From NCBI GenBank assembly GCA_014649355.1, contig BMSW01000002.1, forward strand, positions 124,001 through 188,000: a DNA stretch of 64,000 bases. The letters are read 5' to 3'. Origin of the DNA: Streptomyces althioticus (GTDB taxonomy: Bacteria; Actinomycetota; Actinomycetes; Streptomycetales; Streptomycetaceae). Position numbers and translations under genes: made by a program. Position 1 is the first letter of the stretch, and every line of letters begins with the position of its first letter. Below are positions 8,893 to 16,485 of the stretch, in pieces. The notes below the pieces were generated by a model. The model was not told the DNA's origin, ran no database searches, and worked only from the letters and a program-made list of their open reading frames with translations.

Positions 8893-10488
8893 TCAGGCGG
8901 CCCCCGCCCGCCACCGCTGCCCGGCGCCTCCACCCGCCGACTCCAGTGACAGCCCGTTCCCGGCGCCGCCGGTGACGGCCGTACCGAAGGCGATGGCGGG
9001 GCGGATCAGCCCGTCCCCGTCCACCACGAACATCAGATTCCGGCCGTTGCGGCCCTCCACCGAGTCGCACTCCCAGATCCCGACGCCCCGGTGCGTCGCT
9101 CCCCGGCTGTCGAGGCAGAAATCGGGGTCGGCGGCCGACTGGAGCAACCCACGGTCGTCGTCGACGCGCCAGCGCTGGGTACGTGATGACGAACAGGGGG
9201 CCGTGATCACATCGGTCCCGTTGGAGAAGGCGTCGCTCACGTCCAGGCACAGGCCCGACGCGACGTTCACAACCTGTGCGAACGAGCCGGAGAGCGGGCG
9301 CGTGGAGGAGGGCGGCGGCTTTGGGCTCGCCGTCCTCGTCGGTGACGGACTCCTTGTCGGGGAGGGCGACTTCGTGGTCCGCGACGGCGAGGTCGAGGCC
9401 GACGACGGCGTCTCCGACACGGTGGCCGTCACCGTGACCACCACCGGCGGTGTACTCAGCTGAGTGTTCGCCGAGCCCACAGGGTCAGGGGACGGCGATC
9501 CGCCCTGCGCCGCCAGGAACACCGCCACCGGCAGCAGGGCCACCCCCAGCACCGCCGACACCAGCACGGTGCGCCGGCGATCCGGTGCCCGTTCCCCGCC
9601 CTCCGGTTCCCGCCCGGATCCGGCAGGGCCGGGCCCGCTCCGCCACGCGCCGGTACCACCGACCGCCCGCTCGCCCGGGTCACCCGCCGCGTACGCCGTA
9701 CCGCCCCACGGCAGCAGCCCCTCCGCCAGCGCCGTGCGCGGTGCGTCCCGCAGGGCCGCCAGCTCCTCGTATGCCGTCGTGCAGTGCGGGCAATGCGTCA
9801 TGTGGGCGTGCAGATCGGCACTGTCACGGGGGCTGTCCGGCCGAATGGATTCCTCGATGAGACGGCCGAAGTCGGGACAGTCCGGGTCCTCGGAGGCGGT
9901 GAGGCGGGTGCGCAGGCAGGCGCGGGCCAGCTGCTGCAGCGCGGCGTCCGTACCGTAAGTGACGTCCTCCCGGGTCAGGCCGAGGAGGGCGGCCGTGTTT
10001 TCCGTAGGCTCCCGCTCGACGATCCCGTACCAGATCAGGCCCTGAGTACGGGAAGACAGGGACTGAAACGCCGTGAGCATGGGGGGCACGGGGCCGGAGG
10101 GGCCGACGGAGTTCAGGACGAGCAACAGCCCCGCGTCCAGGCCGGCCGCTCGCCCGTCCCCTGCCCAGGACCCGGCCGACCGGGCGACCAGCAGGAGGAG
10201 TTGGTGGCGCCAGGGCAGTCCCGAGTCGATTCCGCGCGCCGTCTGACGGGCCGCCAGCGTGAACGCCTGGGCCGCCAGCTGTCGTGCCATGGACTCGTGG
10301 GGAGTACACAGCCTGGCGTAGGCGAGGACGTGCGGATGGTGACGGGCGCGCAGTTCCTGGAGCGCCGGATACGCCGTGACCGTATCGGCGCGCAGCAGCT
10401 CGGTGAGCCGCGCGTCGGACGCGCCCTTGTGGATCCCGTGACCGGGCTCCGCACCGCCACGATCCCTGTCGTCGTCGGCCCGAGCCAT
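8893..10488 (-). CDS. Sigma-factor-like / zinc anti-sigma-like / membrane / ricin-lectin fusion protein
   Basis: 531 residues. Residues about 27-105 look like sigma-70 region 2 (ALQELRARHHPHVLAYARL, then HQLLLLVARSA) and 138-195 like region 4 (FQSLSSRTQGLIWYGIVE, ALLGLTREDV, ALQQLARACLR). A zinc anti-sigma signature follows, H229-x3-C233-x2-C236 (HMTHCPHC). Then come a Gly/Arg-rich stretch, one transmembrane helix (about 306-327), a Ser/Thr/Pro linker and a ricin-type trefoil (about 405-531) with GLCLDVS and TQRWRV motifs. The start was chosen for GGGAGG seven bases before the ATG at 10488. The topology puts the sigma/zinc part inside and the lectin outside, so a sugar-sensing regulator is an attractive but unproven reading. 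The sigma regions are divergent and may not bind promoters. Confidence 0.72.
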   Translation of the reverse strand: MARADDDRDRGGAEPGHGIHKGASDARLTELLRADTVTAYPALQELRARHHPHVLAYARLCTPHESMARQLAAQAFTLAARQTARGIDSGLPWRHQLLLLVARSAGSWAGDGRAAGLDAGLLLVLNSVGPSGPVPPMLTAFQSLSSRTQGLIWYGIVEREPTENTAALLGLTREDVTYGTDAALQQLARACLRTRLTASEDPDCPDFGRLIEESIRPDSPRDSADLHAHMTHCPHCTTAYEELAALRDAPRTALAEGLLPWGGTAYAAGDPGERAVGGTGAWRSGPGPAGSGREPEGGERAPDRRRTVLVSAVLGVALLPVAVFLAAQGGSPSPDPVGSANTQLSTPPVVVTVTATVSETPSSASTSPSRTTKSPSPTRSPSPTRTASPKPPPSSTRPLSGSFAQVVNVASGLCLDVSDAFSNGTDVITAPCSSSRTQRWRVDDDRGLLQSAADPDFCLDSRGATHRGVGIWECDSVEGRNGRNLMFVVDGDGLIRPAIAFGTAVTGGAGNGLSLESAGGGAGQRWRAGAA

Positions 10489-10738
10489 CCCGCCGCCTCC
10501 CTGCAACCGTGCGCCCCGCGTGCCAACCTGACGTACCGGCGGGTATGACGGCTCATGGTGGCGCAGGGCAGGTCGTGGGGGAAGGGTTTCCGTGGGTAAC
10601 TGGTGAGCCGGCGGCAAGAAGGTCTCGATGACACAGTGGCCGTTCGCGTCCCACCACGCACCGCGTGCCCTGGTTCTCCTCGCCGAGCCTGAGAAGGCGT
10701 GACCGGCATCAACGCCGTGCGAGAGACGTGGGCGGCTG

Positions 10739-11200
10739 CTACCCGGGGCTCGATGCAGGAGGGACGGCGCGGGACAGGGGTTCCAGGTCTTCGTGCAGGG
10801 CAGCGTGGAGTGCGGCGGCGAGTTCGCGGGCTCGTTCTTCGTCCCGCACGCCGTGCATCATGAAGTAGACGGGTCCCGTGTAGGCGCCGAAATCGACCTC
10901 ACGGGCGTCAACCAGCCGGAGGATCGCCGTCCGGATGGCGTCGTTGACGGCATCGGTGACCCTGCTGCCGGAGCCGGCGGTGAGGGTGTCCGCCTTCACG
11001 GTCCAGTGCTGACCCTCGGCTTCGATGGCGACGAATACGGCGTTGTGCGCCATGGCAGTGCGGTAGGCGTCGTGGAAGGCATGGGTACCGGTGGCGTCCG
11101 GGACGAGGTGAGCGGGGCAGGGGATCGGCAGTGGCTGCACCTGTGCATTCTTGCCCAGGGGTGCCGTCAGCGCGCCCCGCGACGCGACGGCACGTCCCAT
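10739..11200 (-). CDS. Conserved-looking hypothetical protein
   Basis: Up to 153 residues, family not recognised. The core (from PLPIPCPAHLVPD) is rich in short helices and ends with a His/Ala-rich helix (ELAAALHAALHEDL). There is no signal peptide, membrane helix or obvious metal motif. Codon use is typical of the neighbourhood. The start is unclear: the ATG at 11200 lies only 8 bp after the carbonic anhydrase stop but lacks a ribosome-binding site, and an in-frame GTG at 11140 would remove a weak N-terminus. The tight spacing suggests co-transcription with the carbonic anhydrase. Confidence 0.5.
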   Translation of the reverse strand: MGRAVASRGALTAPLGKNAQVQPLPIPCPAHLVPDATGTHAFHDAYRTAMAHNAVFVAIEAEGQHWTVKADTLTAGSGSRVTDAVNDAIRTAILRLVDAREVDFGAYTGPVYFMMHGVRDEERARELAAALHAALHEDLEPLSRAVPPASSPG

Positions 11201-11207
11201 TGAGTGG

Positions 11208-11849
11208 TCAGGACGCGGCGATCCCCGCCGCTTCGAGACCGCGGGAGGCGACGAGCTCCGCGGTGCCGTCGGCCAGGCGGTAGCGCAGGCCCACCACGGC
11301 GGTCCGGCCGGAGGCGACCTTGTCGGCGAGGACCCGGGAGCGGTCCAGCAACAGGTCGGCGGTGTGCCTTACGTGCTCGGCGAGGACCTCTTCCGACTCA
11401 ACCCGTCCGGCGGCCCGGGCGGCCAGCACGCTGGGGGTCACCCGCTCGACGACGTCCCGGACGTACCCGGCCGGCGTCATGCCGTCCTCCAGCGCGGCAC
11501 ACGCCGCGCCGACCGCGCCGCACGAGTCGTGCCCGAGGATCACGACCAGCGGGCAGCCGAGCACCTCCACGCCGAACTCGATGCTGCCCAGCACCTCCGG
11601 ACCCATCACGTGGCCGGCAGTACGCACCACGAACAGGTCGCCCAGCCCCCGGTCGAAGATGATTTCGGCGGCCAGCCGGGAGTCGGAACATCCGAACAGC
11701 ACGGCGAAGGGCTGCTGGGACGGTGCCGTCTCGGCGCGGCGGGCGGCGTCCTGGTTCGGGTGCTCGGAGGTGCCGGCGACGAAGCGCTGGTTACCGGCCA
11801 GCAGCAGCTCGAAGGCGTCGCGGGGCGTCGGGGTCTGGATCTCACTCAT
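11208..11849 (-). CDS. Beta-class carbonic anhydrase
   Basis: 213 residues. It converts CO2 and water to bicarbonate in the cytosol. The zinc-binding signature is complete: CSDSR (Cys, and the Asp/Arg dyad) near residue 54 and GHDSCGA (His and Cys) near residue 107, spaced as in beta-class enzymes. The length is normal for the family. It appears to lead a two-gene unit with the small hypothetical gene downstream. It is a zinc enzyme, but I see no Zur-like site in front of it. Confidence 0.88.
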   Translation of the reverse strand: MSEIQTPTPRDAFELLLAGNQRFVAGTSEHPNQDAARRAETAPSQQPFAVLFGCSDSRLAAEIIFDRGLGDLFVVRTAGHVMGPEVLGSIEFGVEVLGCPLVVILGHDSCGAVGAACAALEDGMTPAGYVRDVVERVTPSVLAARAAGRVESEEVLAEHVRHTADLLLDRSRVLADKVASGRTAVVGLRYRLADGTAELVASRGLEAAGIAAS

Positions 11850-12475
11850 GGCGGCAGCTTACGAGTCGGCACCAGTCGTCACCGCCCAGGCCCATCGCTC
11901 ATCGCCGGATCGGCTGAAACTGACGGCTTGGGCATCATTCCCAGGCGCCGGGCCAGGGCGGACTCAGTGCGGTTCCTCGGCGCCCGCCCCGGTTGTTCCG
12001 CCCGACGCAGCCGGCCGACCACACACGCCGCCCGCTCGTCCTCCACACCCGCACGACGGGCGAGGTCCGGCGTACGCTGCCCGGCAGGACGAGGAGCCGA
12101 GCCGCTATGCGATCTCCCTGGCAACCGGGCCCTGAGGGAGCGGAGTGGCGGCATGGGCGATCCGGGATCCGCTCGGGCCCCGGCTGCGGTCACCGTTCGG
12201 GGTCGGCGTCCGCTTCGTCCGAGGCCCACATGGTGAGGAGCCCCCACGACCAGCACAACGACGAGCCCACGGATCCGGACATCGAGTTGCACGTGCCCGC
12301 TCAGCGGCAGTCCTGGCGGGGCCGGGCCCATCGTGGCGATCGGCGGCGCGGTCGGCCGGCGGGGCCGGGCCCATCGTGGCGATCGGCGGCGCGGTCGGCC
12401 GGTGGGGCCGGGTCCGCCGCGGTCGGCGAATCCGCATGCCGACCCACACCCCACCCCAACCACCCGACCTCGCAA
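11850..12475. other. Gene-free stretch of 626 bp
   Basis: No frame here has convincing coding character; the long open frames are low-complexity Arg/Pro shadows. The stretch contains the 43-bp tandem repeat noted separately. It lies between two leftward genes and might be the remains of a lost gene, but no family is recognisable. Confidence 0.4.
12318..12427. repeat. 43-bp direct tandem repeat, two full copies plus a degenerate third
   Basis: A unit starting GGGGCCGGGCCCATCGTGGC occupies 12318-12360 and repeats nearly perfectly at 12361-12403. A partial, diverged third copy starts at 12404. The repeats lie in a gene-free region just downstream of the enolase-family gene. Confidence 0.8.
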
Positions 12476-13606
12476 TCACGCCGCGAACTGGGGCCGCGTG
12501 CCGTACTTCTCGACCGCTTCCTGGTCGAGGGACACTCCGAGTCCCGGGCCTGAGGGGATGTCGAGGTATCCGTCGGCGTCGAGCGGCCAGCCACCCGTGA
12601 CCAGGTCGTCCACGTAGGCCGACCCGGTCTTGTACTCGACGATGTCGGTGGAAGCGAGTGCGGAGGAGAGCTGCAGATCGGCGGCGAGACCGATGGCCGT
12701 GTTCCATCCGTGCGGGATCAGGCGGATACCGAGGTCCTGGGCCGCCCAGCCGATCCGACGCGATTCGCTCAGACCGCCGCCCTTCGTGGTGTCGGGCTGG
12801 ACGATGTCGAAGGCACGGCACCGCAGGTAGGGGGCGAAGCTCTGCCGTCGGGTGAGGACCTCTCCACCGCTGATGGGGACGGGTGAACCCGCACGCAGTT
12901 CCGCGAAACCTTCGAGATCGTCCGGCGCCAGCGCCTCCTCGAACCAGGCGACATCGTAGTCGGCGAGCATCCGCGCGGTGCGCTTCGCCCACGCCAGATC
13001 GCCGGGGAAGAAGCCTTCGGAGCCGCCGGCGTCGACAGCGAGCAACCGGTCGCCTATCGCAGTGCGGGCGGCGGCGACCGTGCGCTCGTCGGTGGCGGCG
13101 TCCACCCGGCCGAACTTCCACCAGCCGATCTTGAACGCGGTGAAGCCCTGCTCCACGAGTTGGGTGAGGTTGTCGGTCATGGGCCCCGCCTCGTCCATGA
13201 GCACCGAAGCGTAGGGGCGCACGCGGGCTCGGTGGCGACCGCCGAGCAGTCTGCCGACCGGCTGGCCGAGCGCCTGGCCGGCGACGTCCCACAGGGCGAT
13301 GTCGATCGCGCTCGTCGCGTGCGTGAGCGCGCCGCCCCGCCCCATCCAGAACGCGGTCTGGTGCAGCGTCTCGGTGATCCGCTCGACCTCCACCGGGTCC
13401 TGTCCGACGAGATGCGGGAGCAGGAGGTCGATCGCTCCCCGGACCAGGGTCTCGCTGGTGAACGCGCTTCCGATACCGGTGATGCCTTCGTCGGTGTGGA
13501 CGGCGACGAGCGTGTGCACTACATCGTCCGGACGCAGTTCGTTCGACCAACCGCCCTCGGGGGTCGCCCCACGAAGACCGCATGTCTCGACCCTGGTGAT
13601 TTTCAT
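12476..13606 (-). CDS. Mandelate racemase/muconate lactonizing (enolase superfamily) enzyme
   Basis: 376 residues with the usual two-domain layout: an alpha+beta capping domain (1-125) and a TIM barrel. Visible active-site elements are the Lys segment FKIGWWK, metal-binding acids in LAVDAGG, WFEEAL and SGGEVL, and a His on a later strand (IPHGWN). This points to acid-sugar or related carboxylate chemistry (dehydration or epimerisation); the substrate cannot be read from sequence. The start has AGAGGT five bases upstream. It is divergent from a GntR regulator and an SDR dehydrogenase, and together they look like a small catabolic module under one repressor. Confidence 0.82.
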   Translation of the reverse strand: MKITRVETCGLRGATPEGGWSNELRPDDVVHTLVAVHTDEGITGIGSAFTSETLVRGAIDLLLPHLVGQDPVEVERITETLHQTAFWMGRGGALTHATSAIDIALWDVAGQALGQPVGRLLGGRHRARVRPYASVLMDEAGPMTDNLTQLVEQGFTAFKIGWWKFGRVDAATDERTVAAARTAIGDRLLAVDAGGSEGFFPGDLAWAKRTARMLADYDVAWFEEALAPDDLEGFAELRAGSPVPISGGEVLTRRQSFAPYLRCRAFDIVQPDTTKGGGLSESRRIGWAAQDLGIRLIPHGWNTAIGLAADLQLSSALASTDIVEYKTGSAYVDDLVTGGWPLDADGYLDIPSGPGLGVSLDQEAVEKYGTRPQFAA

Positions 13607-13692
13607 GAGTACCTCTCGCAGCGGGTGTCACCGCCGCAGGCATCGACGCGGTGGCGGCGGCAGTGTTCTGGACCGTACCCGACCACAACGCC

Positions 13693-13704
13693 ATTGTCGA
13701 CAAT
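13693..13704. promoter_or_regulatory. Candidate GntR operator, copy 1
   Basis: The perfect 12-bp palindrome ATTGTCGACAAT lies 87 bp upstream of the enolase-family start. Its core recurs next to the GntR gene (13862-13873) and a half-like CTGTCGACTG lies at 13723-13732. Short palindromes with TGT/ACA arms are typical targets of FadR/FCD-type GntR proteins. Confidence 0.6.
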
Positions 13705-13861
13705 CGACCATTTGCCTATAGCCTGTCGACTGCTGCCCACCCAGGTGCCACCACAGCCGGAAGCGACCATGCGACGAGACACCCCCTCACTCCGATCACC
13801 GTCTGAACCCCACCGCACCCCCTCAGCGGCCTCCACCCACGGACCACAGGGCGCGAGCTCG

Positions 13862-13873
13862 ATTGTCGACAAA
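13862..13873. promoter_or_regulatory. Candidate GntR operator, copy 2
   Basis: ATTGTCGACAAA, with the 10-bp perfect palindrome TTGTCGACAA, ends 24 bp before the GntR start codon. It matches the palindrome at 13693-13704 and would allow autorepression. Confidence 0.6.
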
Positions 13874-13897
13874 GTACGATCCTGTTACGCTCCGGCC

Positions 13898-14575
13898 ATG
13901 TCCGCTCTTCCCGCTCTTCCCGCGCTTCCTTCCGGCTCCCTCGCCTCCCGCCGCGAAACAGTCGCAGACGTCCTGCGGGAGGCCATCACCTCGGGCCGTC
14001 TCGAAGCAGGTCAGAAGCTCACGGAGCTGGGGGTCGCCGAACAACTGGGAACCAGCCGGGCGCCGGTCCGCGAAGCACTGCGTCAACTGGAGCAGGAAGG
14101 TCTCGTGATCTCCTACCCCTACCGCGGTACGGAGGTGCTCGGCGTCTCCCAGGAGGAGATCGAGAACGTACTCGTACCGGTCCGGATCTCTCTGGAGAAG
14201 TTCGCCTTCCGCAAAGCGATGCCCCGCCTGACCGACGCGGACTACGCCCATCTCCAGTCGCTCGTGAACAACATGGAGGCGGCGGCCGACTCCGCGGACG
14301 CGGCGCTGCTCGCCGACGAGGACATCCGCTTCCACGAAGCGGTCGTGTCCTTGTCGGACCAGCAGCACTGCCTTCAGATCTGGCGGTCCATCCAACCCCG
14401 CGTACGTGCCTACTTCCGACGCGACGCGAACCACTACTCGGACGCGACCGTGGTCGCCGCCCAGCACCGCGAACTCATCGACGCACTCCGCACGGGCGAC
14501 GAACAGGCACTGGACCGCGCCGTCACCGACCACATCCACACTCACTTCGGAACCACCAAGGACCCCTCCGAATGA
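13898..14575 (+). CDS. GntR-family transcriptional regulator (FCD/FadR subgroup)
   Basis: 225 residues. The N-terminal winged helix-turn-helix carries the GntR signature (VADVLREAITSGRLEAG, then ELGVAEQLGTSRAPVREAL and RQLEQEGLV). The helical C-terminal FCD domain has the Asp/His metal or ligand residues (DEDIRFHEAVV, QHRELIDAL). It probably represses itself and the divergent enolase-family gene through the two TTGTCGACAA palindromes, with an intermediate of the pathway as inducer (inference). The frame is open far upstream, but similarity and context support the ATG at 13898. The stop overlaps the SDR start (ATGA). Confidence 0.85.
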   Translation: MSALPALPALPSGSLASRRETVADVLREAITSGRLEAGQKLTELGVAEQLGTSRAPVREALRQLEQEGLVISYPYRGTEVLGVSQEEIENVLVPVRISLEKFAFRKAMPRLTDADYAHLQSLVNNMEAAADSADAALLADEDIRFHEAVVSLSDQQHCLQIWRSIQPRVRAYFRRDANHYSDATVVAAQHRELIDALRTGDEQALDRAVTDHIHTHFGTTKDPSE

Positions 14576-15360
14576 CCAAGACGATCCTGATCACCGGCGG
14601 CGGAAGCGGAATCGGCTACGCCACCGCGTTCGAAGCCGCACGCCGGGGCTGGGCCGTCGCCATCCTCGACCGTGACGGCGAGAGCGCCGAGCGGGCGGCG
14701 GCCGAGGCCCGTCGAGTCGGCGCCCGCAAGGTCTGGTCGACCGCGTCGGACGTCACCGACGAACAGGAACTCGCCGACGCATTCGCCGAGGCAAGGTCAT
14801 CACTGGGCCCGGTGGACGGAGTGATCGCGAGCGCCGGCATCGAGATCAACGCGCCCCTGGCGCGGATGCCTCTGGACACATGGCGCCGTGTTCTCGACGT
14901 GAATCTCACCGGCGCCTTCCTGACCGTACGCACAGCCGCCCAAGCCCTCCAGAACGCCGGGAGGCCGGGCTCCATCGTGTGTGTGTCGTCCCCCTCCGCC
15001 TTCGTCGGTTTCGCCGGCGGTTCGAACAGCGCATACGGAGCGTCAAAGGGCGGAGTCTCCGCGTTCGTCAGGGCTGCCGCCATCGATCTCGCCCCTCACG
15101 GCATCCGCGTCAACGCGGTCGTCCCCGGCGCCACCGACACGCCCCTGCTCTACTCCGGCCTCGACGGTGACGAACTCGAAGCGGAGCGTGCGCGCCTGAG
15201 GGACGCCGCGGCACGACAGATCCCGCTCGGGCGGATGGCCGACCCCGTCGAGATCGCACGTACCGCCACCTGGCTGCTCTCCGACGACGCCTCCTACGTC
15301 ACGGGCAGTCACCTGGTGTGCGACGGCGGTCTCATGGCCAAGAGTGCGAACGACTTCTGA
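14572..15360 (+). CDS. Short-chain dehydrogenase/reductase (SDR)
   Basis: 262 residues, a classical SDR. It has the NAD(P) motif TGGGSGIG at residues 8-15, an NAG-like SAGIE loop, catalytic Ser in CVSSPSAF, and Tyr and Lys in YGASK, and the C-terminal VTGSHLVCDGG. An acidic residue after beta-2 (ILDRDGES) favours NAD. It is translationally coupled to gntR (ATGA overlap) and divergent from the enolase-superfamily gene, so it probably oxidises a hydroxyl of the same acid-sugar-like substrate. The substrate is not determinable. Confidence 0.85.
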   Translation: MTKTILITGGGSGIGYATAFEAARRGWAVAILDRDGESAERAAAEARRVGARKVWSTASDVTDEQELADAFAEARSSLGPVDGVIASAGIEINAPLARMPLDTWRRVLDVNLTGAFLTVRTAAQALQNAGRPGSIVCVSSPSAFVGFAGGSNSAYGASKGGVSAFVRAAAIDLAPHGIRVNAVVPGATDTPLLYSGLDGDELEAERARLRDAAARQIPLGRMADPVEIARTATWLLSDDASYVTGSHLVCDGGLMAKSANDF

Positions 15361-15486
15361 CGAGACCCCTGTCTCCCGACAGAAGGCGGACTCACATGAC
15401 AACTGCTTGTTGATCTCGCAGTCGAAGGCGGGTGGCCGGCTGCCGCCACGGAGCCGGTGATCCTGCCGCCTCTCCGCCGCAACGCC

Positions 15487-15879
15487 TCAGAACCTGGCCA
15501 TGGATTTGTCGAGCACTCCGCCCAACGCACCGTAGGCACTGCAGCGAACCGAGTGCCGTGCCCTCCGGCGGAGCCCGAACCCGACGATGAACGACAACGC
15601 GAAGACTCCACCGAGGACCATGGCTACCAGCGGGTCGTAGACGAAGTATGCGACGCACACGACGCCGGTCCAGACGAGGATCGGCAGGATCGAACCGCGC
15701 AGCACCGACCACAACTCGAACCGTTCCGGTTCCGACGGCAGCGCACGCCCATGCCACGCCTCTATGTGGTTCCTGGTCAGACACTGCTCGGGTCGCATGA
15801 GGGCATCACAGCACAGCCCGAAGCAGTGCTGGGCCCCCCGGTAGGAAAGTGCCCAGACCTTCTGACGGGTCGTAGCCAC
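15487..15879 (-). CDS. Small membrane protein, function unknown
   Basis: Up to 130 residues with two adjacent transmembrane helices (SILPILVWTGVVCVAYFV and PLVAMVLGGVFALSFIVGF) followed by an Arg-rich end, typical of a small inner-membrane protein with both ends inside. The GTG at 15879 lacks a clear ribosome-binding site; a later in-frame ATG (15798, before RPEQCLTRNH) is an alternative. Codon use in the membrane part looks real. No family recognised. It lies between the SDR gene and the metal-ATPase module, on the opposite strand to both transporter and SDR. Confidence 0.42.
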   Translation of the reverse strand: MATTRQKVWALSYRGAQHCFGLCCDALMRPEQCLTRNHIEAWHGRALPSEPERFELWSVLRGSILPILVWTGVVCVAYFVYDPLVAMVLGGVFALSFIVGFGLRRRARHSVRCSAYGALGGVLDKSMARF

Positions 15880-16008
15880 GGTACGTGCGAAAGCACCGAC
15901 CCGCTCCGGCTGACGCGTCTGTTCGGCATCACCGAGCAGACCACCACGGGCGACATCGGCTTGCGCACCCGGAGCGCACTTCGGAACTGCTCCGGTAGCG
16001 GCCGGCTA

Positions 16009-16392
16009 TCAGTCGGCGACGGCGGGCTCGGGCCGAGCGGCGGGGACGTCTCGGACACCCAGGCGAAGGTGCTCGACGTGGTACAGGGCCTGGTCGAGGA
16101 GCTCGGCGACGTGGTTGTCGTGCAAGGCGTAGACGATCGAGCGTCCGTGACGCTCGCCGGTGACCAGTCCGAGGTTCCGCAGCAGGCGGAGCTGGTGGGA
16201 GCAGGCGGAGGCTTCCATTCCGACGGCCTCCGCGAGGTCGCTCACCGAGCAGGCGCCTTCCTGGAGACGGGCCAGGATGTAGAGCCGCGAGGGTGTGGCG
16301 AGGGCCTGGAGGGTGGCGGCGACATCGGCGGCGCCGACAGCGTCGAGGCGCTCTCGGGTGGTGGCGCTGCTGGTGTCGGTTCCGTGGCCCAT
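16009..16392 (-). CDS. ArsR/SmtB-family metal-sensing repressor
   Basis: 127 residues from the ATG at 16392; the frame is open to 16434 but that would start inside the operator. It has a winged helix-turn-helix with LQALATPSRLYILARLQEGACSV, where the Cys follows the first helices, the recognition helix ASACSHQLRLLRNLGLV, and a His-containing last helix (HDNHVAELLDQALYHVEH). Candidate metal ligands are therefore Cys in both HTH helices and C-terminal His/Asp residues. It is divergent from a P1B-4 metal ATPase, the usual target, and an inverted repeat overlaps the space between them. Confidence 0.82.
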   Translation of the reverse strand: MGHGTDTSSATTRERLDAVGAADVAATLQALATPSRLYILARLQEGACSVSDLAEAVGMEASACSHQLRLLRNLGLVTGERHGRSIVYALHDNHVAELLDQALYHVEHLRLGVRDVPAARPEPAVAD

Positions 16393-16427
16393 GCGGACAT
16401 CATACCCATCACACCTGAAGACCTGTT

Positions 16428-16443
16428 CATACATTCCTGTATG
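16428..16443. promoter_or_regulatory. Candidate ArsR operator
   Basis: The inverted repeat CATACA-TTCC-TGTATG lies between the divergent repressor and ATPase genes. ArsR/SmtB proteins bind inverted repeats of this size, and release upon metal binding would induce export. Confidence 0.6.
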
Positions 16444-16485
16444 GTGGACGTGTTACCCCGTCCGCCCGCGAAGGGTTGCTTCGTC

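Noticed and set aside
11879..12475. Possible small membrane gene (GLVVVLVVGAPHH)
   Set aside because: The hydrophobic run is short, the rest is Arg-rich, and no ribosome-binding site is seen.
12105..13703. 532-codon minus-strand frame over the enolase-family gene
   Set aside because: Low-complexity Arg/Pro translation in a shifted frame; the enolase-superfamily frame holds all conserved residues.
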